Of a stretch of 33,901 nt of DNA, positions 19,367-28,484 are shown piece after piece. The notes under the pieces are model-generated. The model had not been told where the DNA came from. It was given only the letters and a program-made list of their open reading frames with translations, and did no database searches. The translations under genes were made by a program, and so were the position numbers. Source of the stretch: Stentor coeruleus (Eukaryota > Ciliophora > Heterotrichea > Heterotrichida > Stentoridae). Position 1 is the first letter of the stretch. Each line of letters starts with the position of its first letter. The stretch spans positions 1 through 33,901 of the forward strand of contig MPUH01000809.1 of NCBI GenBank assembly GCA_001970955.1, written 5' to 3'.

Positions 19367-20641
19367 TTACTTAGAATAACTAGGCACTTCACCTATAGAG
19401 CTTTTGATATCATAAGACCCAGGTCCAGGTCCTGTTTTTTTCGGTGCTGGGTTGACTCCACTTTTACTAAAAAAGTGAACTTTCGACTCATTAGTAGAAT
19501 TTTTCCTATAAGCCCCAGGTCCTGGGACTTTTTTATCATCAAACTGTAATCGTTTAGACTCAGATCCAATTTTCCAAGCAGGTGATGAATAAAAAGTACT
19601 CCGAGGCGTATATTGACCAGGGCCCTAAATATTTCTTACAGGGTCACTATCAATTTTTTTTACTTGGTTTTTCCTCGACATTGTATACGATGGAGCTTTT
19701 TCAGCATTTTTACAATTATAACTACCTGGTCCTGGAGTATCTAAAACCAAACTGAGTGGAGGTCGTTTGGCATTACCAATAGAATAACTATATGTTTTTT
19801 CAATTCCTACAGCATAAGCTCCAGGGCCAGGGACATTTTTGATTTGTTGATCAAAATGCTTAGATTTACCAATTGAGTAATGGATTGTCGTAAAACTCCT
19901 TGTCGGTGAATAAGTTCCTGGTCCTGGATTCTCATTTTTTTTTAACTGTGACTTTCTACTATTCATAGTATATTTTGGAGCATCATGTTCTGGTTTAATA
20001 TCATAAGCTCCAGGTCCTGGTGATGAATGTTTTTTATTAAAGTATCTTAAAGCACGTGATGTACCATATTTCGGCCCACCTATATCTATATCTATATTAT
20101 AAGCACCTGGTCCAGGTACAATTTGAGATTTATCGTTAGGGTTTTTACTATCTTTATCTGAACCTAATGGTACATCATATAAACTACGTCTTCGTGCTTT
20201 TGGTACCGAATAAGATTTATTATTTGTCTGAGGTTTTGGACTATATTGACCTGGACCAGGTACTATATTTTCTATAGTTAATTGATTTGATTGAGGAATT
20301 TTGTAGGAAGGGGTAAAATCAACTGATTTCGGGTTGTATGTTCCAGGACCTGGTGTTTCTGGAGGCTTACTAAGATCAGGTCTTTTTGACTTGGAAAATC
20401 TGCTTAGGTTTTACACTGTGTTTGGGTTTAATGGAATAGCTTTTTTTGGAGTGTAGCTTGCTGGACCTGGTACTGAGAATTTAGAACAGGTATCTAGACG
20501 GTTTGATTTGCCAATACGAAAACTTGGACTTGATTCTAGATGAGTTTGATTTGGGGAATATGAACCTGGACCTGGAAGAGAAACTGACATTGTTTGCATG
20601 CTACGTCCACGAAACGACCATGCTGGGGATGTTTTTCTCAT
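19367..20641 (-). CDS. Sperm-tail PG-rich repeat (STPG/SHIPPO) protein
   Basis: The model is complement(join(19367..19624, 19640..20399, 20415..20641)), three exons giving 414 residues. I count twelve PGPG-x-Y-type repeats (LPGPGSYSPN, VPGPASYTPK, TPGPGTYNPK, VPGPGQYSPK and so on). They are spaced about 25-45 residues apart and separated by basic, Ser-rich linkers that often contain a 'PSY' or 'W/Y-I/M-G/S' element. This is the sperm-tail PG-rich (SHIPPO/ODF3/STPG, CIMAP) family, whose members bind the inside or surface of ciliary microtubules. Both introns are needed: each unspliced exon runs into a stop, and splicing restores a PGPG repeat (D-P joined to G-P-G at the second intron). The ATG at 20641 follows TATAA on the minus strand. 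Which family member it corresponds to cannot be decided from the repeats. Confidence 0.88.
19625..19639 (-). other. 15-nt intron 2 of the STPG-like gene
   Basis: On the minus strand it reads GTAAGAAATATTTAG. Splicing joins GAC CCT to GGC CCT GGT and completes a PGPG-Q-Y repeat. Unspliced, the frame stops in TAG at the intron end. Confidence 0.93.
20400..20414 (-). other. 15-nt intron 1 of the STPG-like gene
   Basis: On the minus strand it reads GTAAAACCTAAGCAG. Splicing joins ACA GT to A TTT TCC and opens the 760-nt central exon. Unspliced, TAA follows two bases into the intron. Confidence 0.93.
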
Positions 20642-21117
20642 TTATATTTTGGATATCGTTAGATTTTTATTAATTAGAAGATTTGGTTGTTTTTAGTTTT
20701 TTTTGACATGGTGGTATTGATTAATAAGGATTTGTGATGAAGTTTTGGATAGGGTATTTTAGGTTTAGGGAATTTATGAGGCTTTTGGAATTTTTTTGGA
20801 ATTGTTGGGTGTTTAAATTGAAATTGGATTTTAGGATTTGGTGGAGTTTAGAGTTTTAATTATGAATAAGAAAATTAAGGTGTGGTTTTTTATTTGAGTT
20901 TTTGTAAATATGAGTATTTTATTAGATTTTTATTTCTATCATAACTTCTTATATAAATTTCATATCTTTTTCACCCAATACTCCCTTCACAGCTTATAAC
21001 ATTGCATTCAAAGCTTTAAAAAACATTAAAAAACCAAAAATCCTTCTAAATTTATAATAATAATAAAATCCTAAATCATACATTTTAGCACATCAAATGG
21101 GTTAATAGTTATTAAAT
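20642..21117. other. Intergenic region between two minus-strand genes
   Basis: Bases 20642 to about 20930 are G-rich with almost no C on the + strand (hand count for 20821-20880: 15 G, no C). This is the 5' flank of the STPG-like gene. Bases 20935-21117 are C-rich and G-poor, the 3' flank of the next minus gene. The immediate upstream bases of the STPG start are AAAATATAA on the minus strand. No gene is seen. Confidence 0.65.
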
Positions 21118-21729
21118 CTATTGGAAAATGCTTTTGCCCTTTTGTTCACCCAAAGTATTTTTATTTGAACTAATGCTTTTAGGGTATTTAAGATGGTTTC
21201 TCGACACAAATATTCTAGCCGACGTGTTTCTTTGATATTTCGGTGAATTATGTGTATAGTTATCAACAATATTCTGAGACGCATCAGAAGGGTTTCTTCT
21301 TACAACAAAATCATTATCATTTAAAGGCTTTGTACTAGTCATAATTCCTTCAGAAGGTGATCTAATTTTAATTTTTCTCAGAAACCTACGATCTGGAGAT
21401 AAGCATTTTGGCTTATTTTTATAAAGATAAAGTTCATCTAAAGCCTTTGTTGCTACTTTTTGCAAAAGTTCTATATAGAGTTTATTTCTTGCTATCTCAG
21501 AAAGTTGGATTTTAAGATTTTCATTTTCTAAACGAAGTCGTTCTCGGTCTTCATTAATAAGATCGATTTCATTAATTAGGTCGTTGATTTTCCCAGTACT
21601 TGGATTTTTTGAAACTAAAAGACTATCTTCAAAGTCAAAACCACTTATAAGAGCGGAGTCGTCAATGAAATCAGTGTCCATACTTAGAGTAAAAGTGGTC
21701 TTCAAAGTACTTTCCTTATTATTGGACAT
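21118..21729 (-). CDS. Unknown small coiled-coil protein
   Basis: I recognise no family for this 203-residue protein. The first 45 residues are acidic and Ser/Thr-rich. Residues about 46-100 form a likely coiled coil (INEDRERLRLENENLKIQLS). The remainder is basic and probably disordered, with SP sites (CLSPDRRF, IRSPSEG). The amino-acid mix is even and non-repetitive, unlike the spurious frames in this window. The reading frame occupies the right place between a C-poor 3' flank (minus strand) and a start at 21729, which supports a real gene. The start codon is 35 nt from the start of a decayed + strand gene, a divergent arrangement. It could be a cytoskeletal or basal-body protein, but nothing in the sequence proves this. 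Confidence 0.65.
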   Translation of the reverse strand: MSNNKESTLKTTFTLSMDTDFIDDSALISGFDFEDSLLVSKNPSTGKINDLINEIDLINEDRERLRLENENLKIQLSEIARNKLYIELLQKVATKALDELYLYKNKPKCLSPDRRFLRKIKIRSPSEGIMTSTKPLNDNDFVVRRNPSDASQNIVDNYTHNSPKYQRNTSARIFVSRNHLKYPKSISSNKNTLGEQKGKSIFQ

Positions 21730-21764
21730 TTGTTAAAATATCGATTTAGATATTCATATTTTAA

Positions 21765-22397
21765 ATGATAGAAGAGGAAGAGAGGTCTGAATGGGCTACT
21801 AAGACTTTATTTGTATATAAGATTGCAGGTCTTCTAGTTATTTATTGAAAAAGAGGTATATCAGTTGACCTTTCAAGTATAAGAAAAAACATTCACGAAA
21901 GGAAGTTAGAGCATTTGAAAACCCTAACTAATAATAACTTCAAAAGAATACAAGAAATCAAAGACAAAAAAGAAAATTTGAAATCACAAAACAAAGACTT
22001 GCCCCAAAAGATGTTAAAAAGAAGCCTGAAAGCAAACTTAAAGAGCAGTTCCCATCAGAGACAATAATCGAAGAAGAAAAGTCAAATAAAATTGACCATA
22101 AATCATGAAATGAAAACTATATCTAAAACCTTCAAGAAAGTAACAAAGCAAAGCAGAAATTAAAGAAGAGCAAGAGGAGAAAAGATCAAATTAATAAAAA
22201 AATTAAGGGAAAATTTGGTTTTAGCAATGTCCAAGCTAAAATTACAGAAGTTGAAGAAAAAAGCATCAAAGCCTGAACTGCAAAAGAAAAAACCCCAAGT
22301 CAAGCCTAAGAAGAAGAATGAGTCCCTTTACAAGCTGTGGAGCTTAATTTGGTATGTGAGGGAAAAGCTATTAATAGATAAAATAAGAATAGTTTAG
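21765..22397 (+). pseudogene. Decayed lysine-rich gene with in-frame stops and frameshifts
   Basis: An ATG at 21765 opens a protein-like frame (MIEEEERSEWATKTLFVYKI). The frame passes through TGA at 21846 and continues coherently (KRGISVDLSSIRKNIHERKL and on) to about 21990. It then moves to another frame (QRLAPKDVKKKPESKLKEQF), which meets TGA at 22106 and TAA at 22124 and stays Lys-rich to about 22250. Near there it shifts back to the first frame and ends at TAG 22395-22397 (KKKNESLYKLWSLIWYVREK). No 15- or 16-nt intron of the window's consensus repairs these breaks. Two frameshifts and three stops in an otherwise protein-like text indicate a pseudogene. I cannot name the parent family; the Lys-rich middle could suit a nucleic-acid-binding protein. 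Confidence 0.55.
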
Positions 22398-22721
22398 ATA
22401 GTAATTTTTTTTTAAATAGAATTATATAACTAAGTTATTTTTTCATCAGTTATTAAATGTAGAGAACTGTTAAAGTAGAGTGATATGAATTAAATTCAGC
22501 TATTAAAAGTAAAAATCATAAAAAATATTCCAAATTATTTCAAGTATAAAATTCTCATATACTTCAATTTGAATCCTAGGAACTTATTATATATTATCCT
22601 ATAACATCTTATATTTACACAAATTCTCATATTCATCCTGATTTCTAAAAACTCTTTTTATACCCCAACCCAAACCAAATCCCAAAAAAACCTAAGAAAA
22701 ATTCTATGCTTTCCATTCTTA
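22398..22721. other. Intergenic, 3' flank of the RING/CUE gene
   Basis: No gene is seen. Bases 22398 to about 22500 are AT-rich. From about 22520 to 22721 the + strand is C-rich and G-poor, the usual composition downstream of a minus-strand gene (the gp78-like ligase ends at 22722). Confidence 0.55.
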
Positions 22722-23939
22722 TTAATCTCCTAACAAACTTTCAATAGCATTCTGTACTGATCCAGTCCTTTCAATTTCCCTTATAACCTCTTGTTCACTA
22801 AGATTAGGAAACACTTCTCTAAGCCTTCTAATATCATCTTCAGTAATCCTACTTTCTCTATGTAATAATCTCATAAACCATGAATACCAAGGCATTAAAT
22901 TTCTATTGTTATCAGGTTGTAAAAATGTCTGTTTACACATAGGACAATTCCTATCAGTATTCCTAAGCATCCACTTATATATGCATTCTATATGTAAAAT
23001 ATGCCCACAGGTAATTTTACAGCTTCTTCCAGTGTTAAGTAAATCCCAACAAACACAACATTTTTCTTCACCAAAATCAGAGAGTTCTGAAGCTGATAAA
23101 GCAGGATATTTCATCATAAATTGTTGTATAGAGCTTTTATATTTAAGATATTGTTTTGTTTGAGTTAAAAGCATACTAAAATATCCATGGAGTTTTATGA
23201 TAAGTAAAAATTCTATAGGGTTTGTTGTAAATAAATCCCCATATAATATTGCAATTTGCACCCATTGGATGATTTTAAATAGAGATTCTAGTATTTGAAG
23301 GAACAACTCAGTCGATCCTGGGATGATTTTAGTCTTTGAAAGTTGATAATAAGCTAAAGAAGTGTCTTTGAATATAAAAACAGCTTCGAAATTTAACATG
23401 ATTAGATGACTAATACCAGCTTCTTTAAAAATTCCTATAGTGAATAGGATAAAGGATATATTCATGAAGTATATGATTTTATTGATTTCTTCAAGGTTTC
23501 GAAGTTTGTTGTCTTGAAGCCTTGTGATGATTATGACACAAAATGCTTTCATACAGGCAAAGATCATGAGGACTATAGCCCAAATCATAGCTTCAACTGA
23601 ATTCCTATTACTTTCCCCTAGGATTATAATTGTAAGCATTAAAGGTGAATTGTCTTTTACGTAATTAGACAGGATTAATCTTCGTTCTGAGGCAACAAGG
23701 ATGCCAAGATAGTAAAAGCACATTTTATGCATACCAAACAGTATGAAATCCGCAATAGACGCAAAGAGTAAAAGGCATGATACAAAGCAATAAGGACTTG
23801 ACTTTAAACTTATAAGCGTATAAGAAAGTCCTTTAAAGTAAATATTTGGCAGTATCGCCAAAAGCCAAACAGCCAAATTGCAAAGGCAGAGTCCTGTAAG
23901 AAACCTCGGCGAGTGCATTGCGTTGTTTAAATATTGCAT
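22722..23939 (-). CDS. gp78/AMFR-like membrane RING + CUE ubiquitin ligase
   Basis: The 405-residue protein has several hydrophobic membrane-spanning stretches in its first 260 residues (for example about 16-35, 52-68, 100-107, 117-138, 155-171, 222-234). It then has a RING-H2 finger at 294-335 (CCVC, TCGHILHIEC, NCPMC; all eight ligands present) and a CUE ubiquitin-binding domain at 364-404 (DIRRLREVFPNLSEQEVIRE). Membrane segments, then RING, then CUE is the architecture of gp78/AMFR, an endoplasmic-reticulum E3 ligase that marks misfolded or regulated proteins for ERAD. Animal AMFR is about 640 residues and carries further C-terminal E2- and p97-binding motifs. Here the protein stops at the end of CUE, so those are missing. 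Hrd1-type ligases share the first two features but lack CUE. The start lies 38 nt after the IFT122 stop. Confidence 0.85.
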   Translation of the reverse strand: MQYLNNAMHSPRFLTGLCLCNLAVWLLAILPNIYFKGLSYTLISLKSSPYCFVSCLLLFASIADFILFGMHKMCFYYLGILVASERRLILSNYVKDNSPLMLTIIILGESNRNSVEAMIWAIVLMIFACMKAFCVIIITRLQDNKLRNLEEINKIIYFMNISFILFTIGIFKEAGISHLIMLNFEAVFIFKDTSLAYYQLSKTKIIPGSTELFLQILESLFKIIQWVQIAILYGDLFTTNPIEFLLIIKLHGYFSMLLTQTKQYLKYKSSIQQFMMKYPALSASELSDFGEEKCCVCWDLLNTGRSCKITCGHILHIECIYKWMLRNTDRNCPMCKQTFLQPDNNRNLMPWYSWFMRLLHRESRITEDDIRRLREVFPNLSEQEVIREIERTGSVQNAIESLLGD

Positions 23940-23977
23940 TTTTTATATCTATTGATGTTTTTAGTATTATACCTAAA

Positions 23978-26900
23978 CTACTCATCTTCAGTTTTGTCTT
24001 TAAACAAGCAAAACGGACAAGAATCTAATTCTAAAAACACTAAATCATACTCATCTTGAATAAAGAAATGTCCACATGCCTTACACATAATAACATCAAG
24101 TTCAGGGATCATAAGTCGAAAGTATCTTTTAGGTAATGTTGGGCATTTAGATGTTATATCAAAAACAAAAACTTCTTGAGGGGGAATAGCCCCAAGGCAA
24201 GTTTCATCAAGAATGACAGGTTGATAATCATCTTGACCAGCTTGCAATTCGACCCATTCCATAACTTTTTGAACAAAAATATCATCTGAGTCTTGATCAT
24301 AAGCTTCAACATTAAGACTTTCATGCCATTCATTACCTTTAGGTTTCTTAGATTTAGGAACATTATAAGGGATTTCTGAACTTAATAACTGCATAACTTT
24401 TTTATATGGAATTGAACTATGAGGTTCAAATTCTACAAGAGGTAAAGGTTGAAATGATAAAAAGCTTCTGATTATTGGATGTTTACAATAATTACAGCTA
24501 TCATTTGGGGTTAATGAAGGATTAGTATTCATACATCTATAACAAATAGTAAATAAATCTTCTTTATCTTGAGCTGGTTTTGATTTAACACTTAATGCAC
24601 TAAGTTCAATTTCTTCTTGCCATTCTGGTGGTACTTTTAATCCTTGAAGTTTTTCATAAGCAACTCTTGCGGTTTGATAAGCACCAAGTTTAGTAGCTAA
24701 TCTTCCTAATGAATAATAAACATAAAGCTTATTTATACCAGCTGGGGATTTACCTGGAAGGGAATTAAGAAGGAAACGACAACCATAAAAAATACTCTCT
24801 TCATAATTAGGTGTTGGTAAAAGAAAAGGTAATTCAGAATATTTGTGGATTTTAGAATAAGCGTAATAGATTTCTGATTGGGTTTTAAGGTTTTCGTATT
24901 GAGAAAAATGCTCAGCATCTTCAGGTGTTGGAGTCATACAATCTTTGATAAGACTTAAATGCTCTAAAGCGAGTTTCCAGAAAAAACTTGCCGCATCTTT
25001 AAATCTTTTTTCGCTTATTGCGTTTGTTGTCAGTTTTTCCATAAGTTTTAATCCCTGTCCTAAACTATTTGCTTCTTTATAAGCTTCTTTTGCTTCTTCG
25101 AATTTGTCTTTTGAAATCAGCCATTCTGCATAAGGGATATAAAGTATTGATTTTAGCTCTGGGTTTTGTTTTACAACTCTAAAAGCATCTTCCCATTTTT
25201 CAAGTTCTACATGAAGGTTTAATAAAGCTTTTAAGTCTCCAAGTTTTAGATAAGCCTCTTTAGCGTAACTATGATTTCCAACTTGACGGAAATAATTTGC
25301 ACAGTATTGGATTGCATCTGAGTTATCTACTTTTGATAACTGGCGACAAAGTTCAATCATCCAGTTATGATCATTGTGTTGACCTATAATAGTTAAAGCT
25401 TTTTTATAATCTCCAAGGTTTATAAATAAACGGGCTGATACTTCCCATTCGGAGTTTTCTGAATCTTTTGCACGTTCCATAAGAAGCTTGCGTTGACCAT
25501 CTTTATCAAGTTTTTTTATATAACTCTCAGCTTTGTCCCATTGTTTTAACTCACGATACATATCTACTGCCTTCATTACATCTCCACCTTTAACAAACAA
25601 AGCAGCAGCTTCAGTAAATTTCCCTTGATAAGCTGAAACTTCACCCATCATAATCATATCATTATAACCAGGAGACCTTCTATCAATCTCAATTTTATTT
25701 ACTAGTTCCAAAAACCTTATATCTTTATTTCTCATAAAAGCTTTACGGGCTAAAGAAAAATTATGATTCTGAATACACTCAACAGCTAAAGACATCCAAT
25801 CTTGTTCTGTAACCCCTAGGCATGCAATTTTATAAGCCATTTCACAGCTTTGTTGTTCAAGGTATTTATACATAGCAACACTTTGTGGAACATCTATTGA
25901 GTTTATTGTTATATGATGTAATGCATATATTTTTGAACCTTTAAATCCAACAACACATCCAAGTAAGTTTTGTATTGATGGGGGGAAAGATTCAGTTCGG
26001 ATTGAGACTACACCATTACCAGAATATGCTAAAAGGTCTTCCATTTCTGAGTTGTATGTAACAGTCTTAGCGTTGGTATCTTTGAAAATTATTTCTTGCT
26101 TTTTAAGGTCGAATACAATAAGGTTACTTTTTTCATCTACGATACTAAGTTTTTGTTTGTAAAGGGAGAGGTCAACACATTTGATTGGGAAAATGTGTTT
26201 CATCAAAATAATTGGAAATGGGTTATCAATGAAAATTTTCAAAACCAAACCATTTTTCAAACCAACCACCATTCCTTCCTTCCCAGGCATTCCACCAATT
26301 ACCTTAATATACTTAATGCTCGCTTCTAAATTCCACTCTCTATCAACTTCACCATTAAAATTATACAACTGTATTCTGTTATCACAGCATATCACAACAT
26401 GATTATATACTAAAACCAACATGCTGCAATCAATTTTCTGATTGATTTTTTTATAAGTTTTATATCTAAGATCCTGTTCATCTTCAGACTGAACTGCATA
26501 AATAATAATCCTATCAGTAACTTGAACAGCTAGTCTTTCTTTATAAACAGATATTTTTTTAACTAAATCACGACATTTAATTTTGACTTTCTGTTCAGTA
26601 ACTAAATGTTGTATAATAACATTTGTCATAAGTTCCCTATAAGCATATCTTTCTTCACATAACCCATGTACTATAGAAAACCCAGCTTGATACACAGCGA
26701 TTTTCCCATCATTAGTTCCAAAACCTATACAATTAGCTTTAGGTCTAATACGTACAGTCCAAACCCAGTCTTTTTGATTTATTATAGCCCCTAAACATAT
26801 CATTTCCTTAGTCCACATTGAGATTTTTTTATCTGAACCACTAAGGACAAAAAACTCTCCATTTGAATAAAAGGATATACTACAAGGGTCAAATCCAAGG

Positions 26901-27604
26901 TTTTTCTCAACACCAATTTGTTTCCCATCATTATCCCATAAAGATAGAGTCTCATCCCAGCAACCAATAAGCAGCTGAGCTTCATTTTCTGATTTAGCAG
27001 GATTCCATTCTAAGCACCAAACAGGAGCATTTCTTATAATCTCAGATTTAGGATTTCCTTGAGAATCTCTTAATACAACTGACCCATTAATCAACCCTAT
27101 AGCTAATACTGTCCCATCAGGATTCCAAGCACAACATAATCCTTTACTAGGAATTGTGAATTTAAGTACTTTATCTTGGTCTCTAGCCCAAATACCGAAA
27201 TCAGTACAACTTAATGATGCTAATTGATAGTTAACAGGGTTAAAACTTAGATATTGAATTGAAGTCCCATGCTGATATTTTACTACTCCTTCAGCTTTAG
27301 AAGTCCAGATTATAACAACATTGTCAGCGCTGTGTAAAACTTACCCACCAGATGCAAAACGCTTGGAATCACGAGAATAAGCTACTGCATATACAGGTTT
27401 TCCTGGCTCATGGGCTCTAAGATTGTGAATTTGAGCTCCTGTAGATGCGTTGTATATAAAAACCCGGTCTCCAATTGCAATTACTACTTCTGAACCGTCA
27501 GGCTTGAATGCTATTGACCAGATTGTGTTCGTAAGCTCTGGAGATTCTGGAGGTGGCTATGTAGAAATTACTATGTCTTCGTGCCAGAGAAGCTGAGTTC
27601 GCAT
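23978..27604 (-). CDS. IFT122: IFT122, intraflagellar transport complex A subunit
   Basis: The model is complement(join(23978..27329, 27345..27556, 27572..27604)), giving 1198 residues, near human IFT122 (about 1240). The first exon has only 11 codons. Residues 1 to about 330 form WD40 repeats (TIWSIAFKPDGSEVVIAIGD, VYAVAYSRDSKRFASGG, CCAWNPDGTVLAIG, VWCLEWNP). Residues about 440-860 are TPR-like helices typical of IFT-A subunits. The C-terminus carries two four-Cys zinc sites, at 1011/1014/1027/1030 and 1164/1167/1186/1189. IFT122 is a core subunit of IFT-A, which drives retrograde transport and membrane-protein entry in cilia. Splicing both introns restores WD40 blades (SGG joined to ADNVVIIW). 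The gene ends in TAG, 38 nt before the gp78-like gene. Confidence 0.95.
27330..27344 (-). other. 15-nt intron 2 of IFT122
   Basis: On the minus strand it reads GTAAGTTTTACACAG. It splits a Gly codon (GG joined to C) inside a WD40 repeat. Without splicing the frame stops at TAA within the first bases. Confidence 0.95.
27557..27571 (-). other. 15-nt intron 1 of IFT122
   Basis: On the minus strand it reads GTAATTTCTACATAG. It lies after only 11 codons (ATG CGA ACT CAG through ATA) and ends in an in-frame TAG if unspliced. Splicing continues into CCA CCT CCA GAA TCT. Confidence 0.93.
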
Positions 27605-28484
27605 ATTTAAATTATTATTTGATTCGAAATTTAGAATAAGGCTGGGAATAGTTGGAATGGTGAAAATAAAGGAGGTTTAGAAGAATGGAAATGGATGAGG
27701 AAATGAAGGTTTTATTGAAGATGAGAGGAAAATATGAGGTTTTATAGGTAGTTTTTTATTTTTTTGATTATGTGATTTGATTTGCGAAATGGGTTAGGTG
27801 AGGATTATGCTAGATAAAAAAAATATTTTAGGTGGGAGATGGAATAGAGAGAAATGGTTTTTTATAATTGTTAGGATTTAGAATTGTGATAATTATTATT
27901 GATATTGGATTGTGTTATTTATGAAATTGTTTAAATATTTGACAAAATATTGGAAGTAGAATAATTAGTTAAGTATATAAAAAAATATGTAGTATTTAAT
28001 GATGTAAAAAGTATATTTATATTTAGTATTTAGCTAGTATTACAGCTATCACAATTTAAAAATAGATTTCTCGATGATATACAGAAAATATTCACATTTT
28101 CATCATAAATATAAAAATCATAAATTCACTAAAATCTCTATAACAAACCTTTCCCCTATATCCTAAAATATCTCAATAATCCACACTAACCCAAAATTTT
28201 AAATCATCAAATAACACCCAAACAATAATAATTTCAAACCCAACATGATAAACAAATTTCTAATCTATCAACTCCCTAAACCCATATAATTTCTTCCTCC
28301 TCATATTAATATTTTTCTTATTCACTCTCTTAAATCCTCCAACCCTCACAATAAATCTTAATCCTCAATAATCTTCTATTCCAATCTCATTCTAAATCCT
28401 CCCACAAACCTAATGTTTTCACAAAACCCTAATTCCGTTGGATCTTCAATCAAGCATTATCATTTAAATTTCCAGTTATAAATA
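27605..28484. other. Divergent intergenic region between IFT122 and SPAG17
   Basis: Both flanking genes are transcribed outwards. From 27605 to about 28010 the + strand is G-rich and C-poor, which is G-poor as seen from IFT122. From about 28050 to 28484 the + strand is C-rich and G-poor, as seen from SPAG17. The switch at about 28030 should mark the divide between two promoters. No coding sequence is seen. Both neighbours are ciliary genes, so a shared divergent promoter is conceivable, though 880 bp is long for this window. Confidence 0.6.
28472..28484 (+). promoter_or_regulatory. CCAGTTATAAATA element at the SPAG17 start
   Basis: The 13-mer CCAGTTATAAATA ends on the base before the ATG at 28485. 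It is identical to 3415-3427 upstream of the C2H2 gene. Confidence 0.45.

Noticed and set aside
21813..21828. 16-nt GTATATAAGATTGCAG as an intron in the decayed gene
   Set aside because: Splicing brings in a TAG a few codons later, whereas the unspliced frame continues to the TGA at 21846 and beyond.
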